Source of the DNA: Candidatus Kariarchaeota archaeon
Lineage (GTDB): Archaea; Asgardarchaeota; Heimdallarchaeia; Heimdallarchaeales; Kariarchaeaceae
Assembly (NCBI GenBank): GCA_016839545.1
Contig: JAEOUB010000101.1
Span: 1-6,790 of the forward strand
Length of the DNA stretch: 6,790 bases
Direction of reading: 5' to 3'
Shown here: piece after piece, positions 5,371-6,790 of the stretch
How the letters are laid out: the number at the start of each line of letters is the position of its first letter
Position numbering within the stretch: the stretch's first letter is position 1
Translations under genes and position numbers: made by a program
The notes under the pieces: model-generated
The model's input: only the letters and a program-made list of their open reading frames with translations
Told to the model about the DNA's origin: nothing
Database searches by the model: none

Positions 5371-5920
5371 ATTCATAAATCTGATCGATAATTTTCTTGC
5401 CAATGGCCTTTAATTTTTTGTCAGCAGTTGATTTTGCAGGTTTATCAGAGAATATTTTCAGAACTGCTTCCCGGTATGCATCTAGCAGTTCATAGATTTC
5501 ACTACTGCTTGCATCGTCAGAGCCCTCATCCTTGTAATAGGCAATCTGGAATTCCTTGATTATGGGACCTTCTGATTCCGATCGAAATTTAGCCTTTTTT
5601 ACTGTGGACCCCTTGCTGGGGACCTGTGGGATTTTGACTGGCTTTTTCCCACCCAAGATTGACTCGATTTGATCTGGAGCATCATCAAATGATATTTCCT
5701 TCATAATCATGTCTGGTGAGGCCTTGATCATAGTCTTGACATTTGCACGGGCATTTTTTGAAGCAGAGGCAGATGCTGATTTACCATCAATAATCCAGAA
5801 GACAGAAGAATTCCGATCCTCGATAACAAGAACCCTTCTAGTGTGAAGACTACCAACACTTGCCTCTATCTCTTCTAGCTTGCCCTTGCTAGCAGCTTTA
5901 TAGAACGTAATATCAGCCAC
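5369..5920 (-). CDS. Gelsolin-like domain protein (tentative)
   Basis: This 183-residue soluble protein has an N-terminal region (about 4-85) that follows the gelsolin-repeat pattern. ITFYKAASKG matches 'lyrvsg', and L25..RRVLVIEDRNSSVFWIIDGKSAS matches 'l.s.dvyiLd....iyvWkGk.as' (split here at VLVIED 30-35, VFWIIDG 40-46). A helix with regular Ala/Lys (SKNARANVKTMIK, 54-66) and a strand MKEISFDDAPDQIES (73-87) then follow. Gelsolin domains bind actin or calcium. Asgard archaea encode gelsolin-like proteins, but small single-domain relatives of unknown role exist too. Residues 91-125 are a Lys/Pro/Ser linker and 138-183 a helical tail rich in Lys and Ala. The start is GTG 5920, just after an in-frame stop, with a weak TATA-like box 25-26 nt upstream. 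It is the first gene of an operon with the GGGPS-like gene. A generic alpha/beta protein is the alternative. Confidence 0.5.
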   Translation of the reverse strand: MADITFYKAASKGKLEEIEASVGSLHTRRVLVIEDRNSSVFWIIDGKSASASASKNARANVKTMIKASPDMIMKEISFDDAPDQIESILGGKKPVKIPQVPSKGSTVKKAKFRSESEGPIIKEFQIAYYKDEGSDDASSSEIYELLDAYREAVLKIFSDKPAKSTADKKLKAIGKKIIDQIYE

Positions 5921-5941
5921 ATATCAATCAGAGATGTTGTT

Positions 5942-5949
5942 CTATTCAA
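5942..5949 (-). promoter_or_regulatory. Weak TATA-like box of the gelsolin-GGGPS operon
   Basis: TTGAATAG on the minus strand is centred 25-26 nt before GTG 5920. The distance fits a leaderless start, but the match to a TATA box is poor. Confidence 0.35.
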
Positions 5950-6014
5950 ACTTTTGTGTTTTCAATCGGTTCTTTAGACTCGAATAGTTTCGGTATTACC
6001 TCTGATACTTGACC

Positions 6015-6021
6015 ATATAAG
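6015..6021 (+). promoter_or_regulatory. TATA-like box of the partial NIF3-like gene
   Basis: ATATAAG on the plus strand is centred 25 nt before GTG 6043, the first possible start after an in-frame stop at 6040-6042. The exact distance supports a leaderless GTG start. Confidence 0.5.
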
Positions 6022-6042
6022 CCTACTTTCTGAGAATTTTGA

Positions 6043-6790
6043 GTGATAGGAACTGAATTCAGGGAAATAGTCAGTGAGATCCTTCATCCTGACTCAAATG
6101 TGAAATGGGGACTTCGCCGTCCAAAGGAAAAAAATGAGGAATTTCGAGTAAAGATAGGACTTCTATCCGGGATGCTAACAAATCAAATCCTTGGATTAGC
6201 CTTAGCCAAAGAGGTAAATCTCATTATTGTAGGTGATCGGGACAATCACCTAAATTACGTAGATAGGGAGCTGGAGATGATAGAAATTCTTTACAAGAAT
6301 GATATCAGAATCCTCGAATGGTCACTAGATAGTCTGATACGATCTACCTTGGGAGGAAAGATATTGGCTAATATCTTCCAAGCAGACCATACCTGGTACA
6401 ATGAAGTGGAAAAATCTCATATTTTTACTTACAGGGATACTAGAAAAATTAAGAGTATACTTTCCAGAGTGGAACCGTATACCACATGGAAGACAGATCC
6501 TGATGCAGTGGTAGAAATTGATCAATTGGTCTACAGTATTGAACCGGCAAATCCAATTTCAAATTATGATCTTGTTAACTCTGTTATTGTCCAGACAACT
6601 CTTTGTAGCAATACATACAGAATTCTTGCAAATGGTAACACGATCATCCATACTCCTGATCTCCAACTCAGAAATGAGATCGCACGAGAGTTGTATTACC
6701 TGATAAAACCGAGAATTGAAATACCGATGTATTTAGAGTTTAACAAGTCATATTTCTCAACAACGGAAAAAAGGGATGGACTGGACGGGA
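6043..6790 (+). CDS. Partial gene, possible diverged NIF3-like protein
   Basis: An open frame of 249 codons starts at GTG 6043 and runs off the right edge. Residues 36-110 resemble the first half of NIF3/YbgI (DUF34) proteins. A strand VKIGLLSG (36-43) is followed by a helix and then VNLIIVGDRDNHL (58-70), where the family has 'aDxiIvHHp'. A helix then leads to NDIRILEWSLDSL (86-98), where the family has 'nDIxvyxxHxxlD', and LGGKILANIF (103-112) stands where 'G.n..La..l' is usual. The His-His metal ligands are replaced by Gly-Asp, and the second His by Glu92 or nearby; the later Asp96 is kept. If the relation is real, this member has lost or changed its metal site. Residues 170-249 match nothing I recognise. 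No signal peptide or TM segment is seen. It diverges from the gelsolin-GGGPS operon across a 122-bp gap. Confidence 0.5.
   Translation, partial: MIGTEFREIVSEILHPDSNVKWGLRRPKEKNEEFRVKIGLLSGMLTNQILGLALAKEVNLIIVGDRDNHLNYVDRELEMIEILYKNDIRILEWSLDSLIRSTLGGKILANIFQADHTWYNEVEKSHIFTYRDTRKIKSILSRVEPYTTWKTDPDAVVEIDQLVYSIEPANPISNYDLVNSVIVQTTLCSNTYRILANGNTIIHTPDLQLRNEIARELYYLIKPRIEIPMYLEFNKSYFSTTEKRDGLDG

Noticed and set aside
6325..6703. Short frames on both strands inside the right-hand partial gene
   Set aside because: They are shadows of the open plus-strand frame from 6043, which has its own TATA-like box and continues to the window edge.

Overview
This window most likely comes from an archaeon, and an Asgard-group archaeon is my best guess. 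Three things point there. Several genes have TATA-like boxes centred about 23-26 nt before the start codon, the layout of leaderless archaeal transcripts. One gene looks like the eukaryotic oligosaccharyltransferase subunit OSTC/DC2 (Ost3/Ost6 C-terminal type). Another looks like a gelsolin-like domain. A distant relative of the archaeal lipid enzyme GGGP synthase adds support. All assignments come from reading the sequence by eye; no database search was run.

Left part, minus strand (1-2433). A MoxR-type AAA+ ATPase (1403-2293) is followed by a VWA-domain protein with a complete MIDAS (318-1343). After that comes the start of a gene cut by the window edge, whose N-terminus resembles the small subunit of DNA polymerase D. 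A perfect 10-bp-arm palindrome (2372-2393) sits about 80 nt upstream of moxR, where an operator or leader hairpin would lie.

Middle part (2434-3958). A small winged-helix-like protein (2434-2721) and a degenerate RecA/RadB-like P-loop protein (2768-3301) lie on the minus strand, each with its own TATA-like box. Diverging from them is a RuvC/YqgF-like RNase H-fold protein with an extra N-terminal domain (3374-3958).

Right part (3959-6790). The OSTC-like three-TM membrane protein (4054-4494, plus) converges on, and overlaps by 32 bp, a two-gene minus-strand operon: a gelsolin-like protein (5369-5920), then a diverged GGGP-synthase-like TIM barrel (4463-5359) with a Shine-Dalgarno sequence overlapping the upstream stop codon. 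Diverging from the operon is a partial gene (6043 to the edge) that may be a NIF3-like protein lacking the usual His-His metal motif.

How the genes might work together: MoxR and VWA almost certainly act as a chaperone pair. The wHTH, RecA-like and RuvC-like genes look like nucleic-acid proteins sharing one divergent promoter region. The gelsolin-like and GGGPS-like genes are translationally linked, but I cannot say why. Several proteins look like diverged versions of known enzymes with altered key residues (Walker A, Walker B, His-His). No stretch longer than 300 bases lacks a gene, and I saw no rRNA, tRNA, CRISPR array, insertion sequence or clear T-tract terminator.
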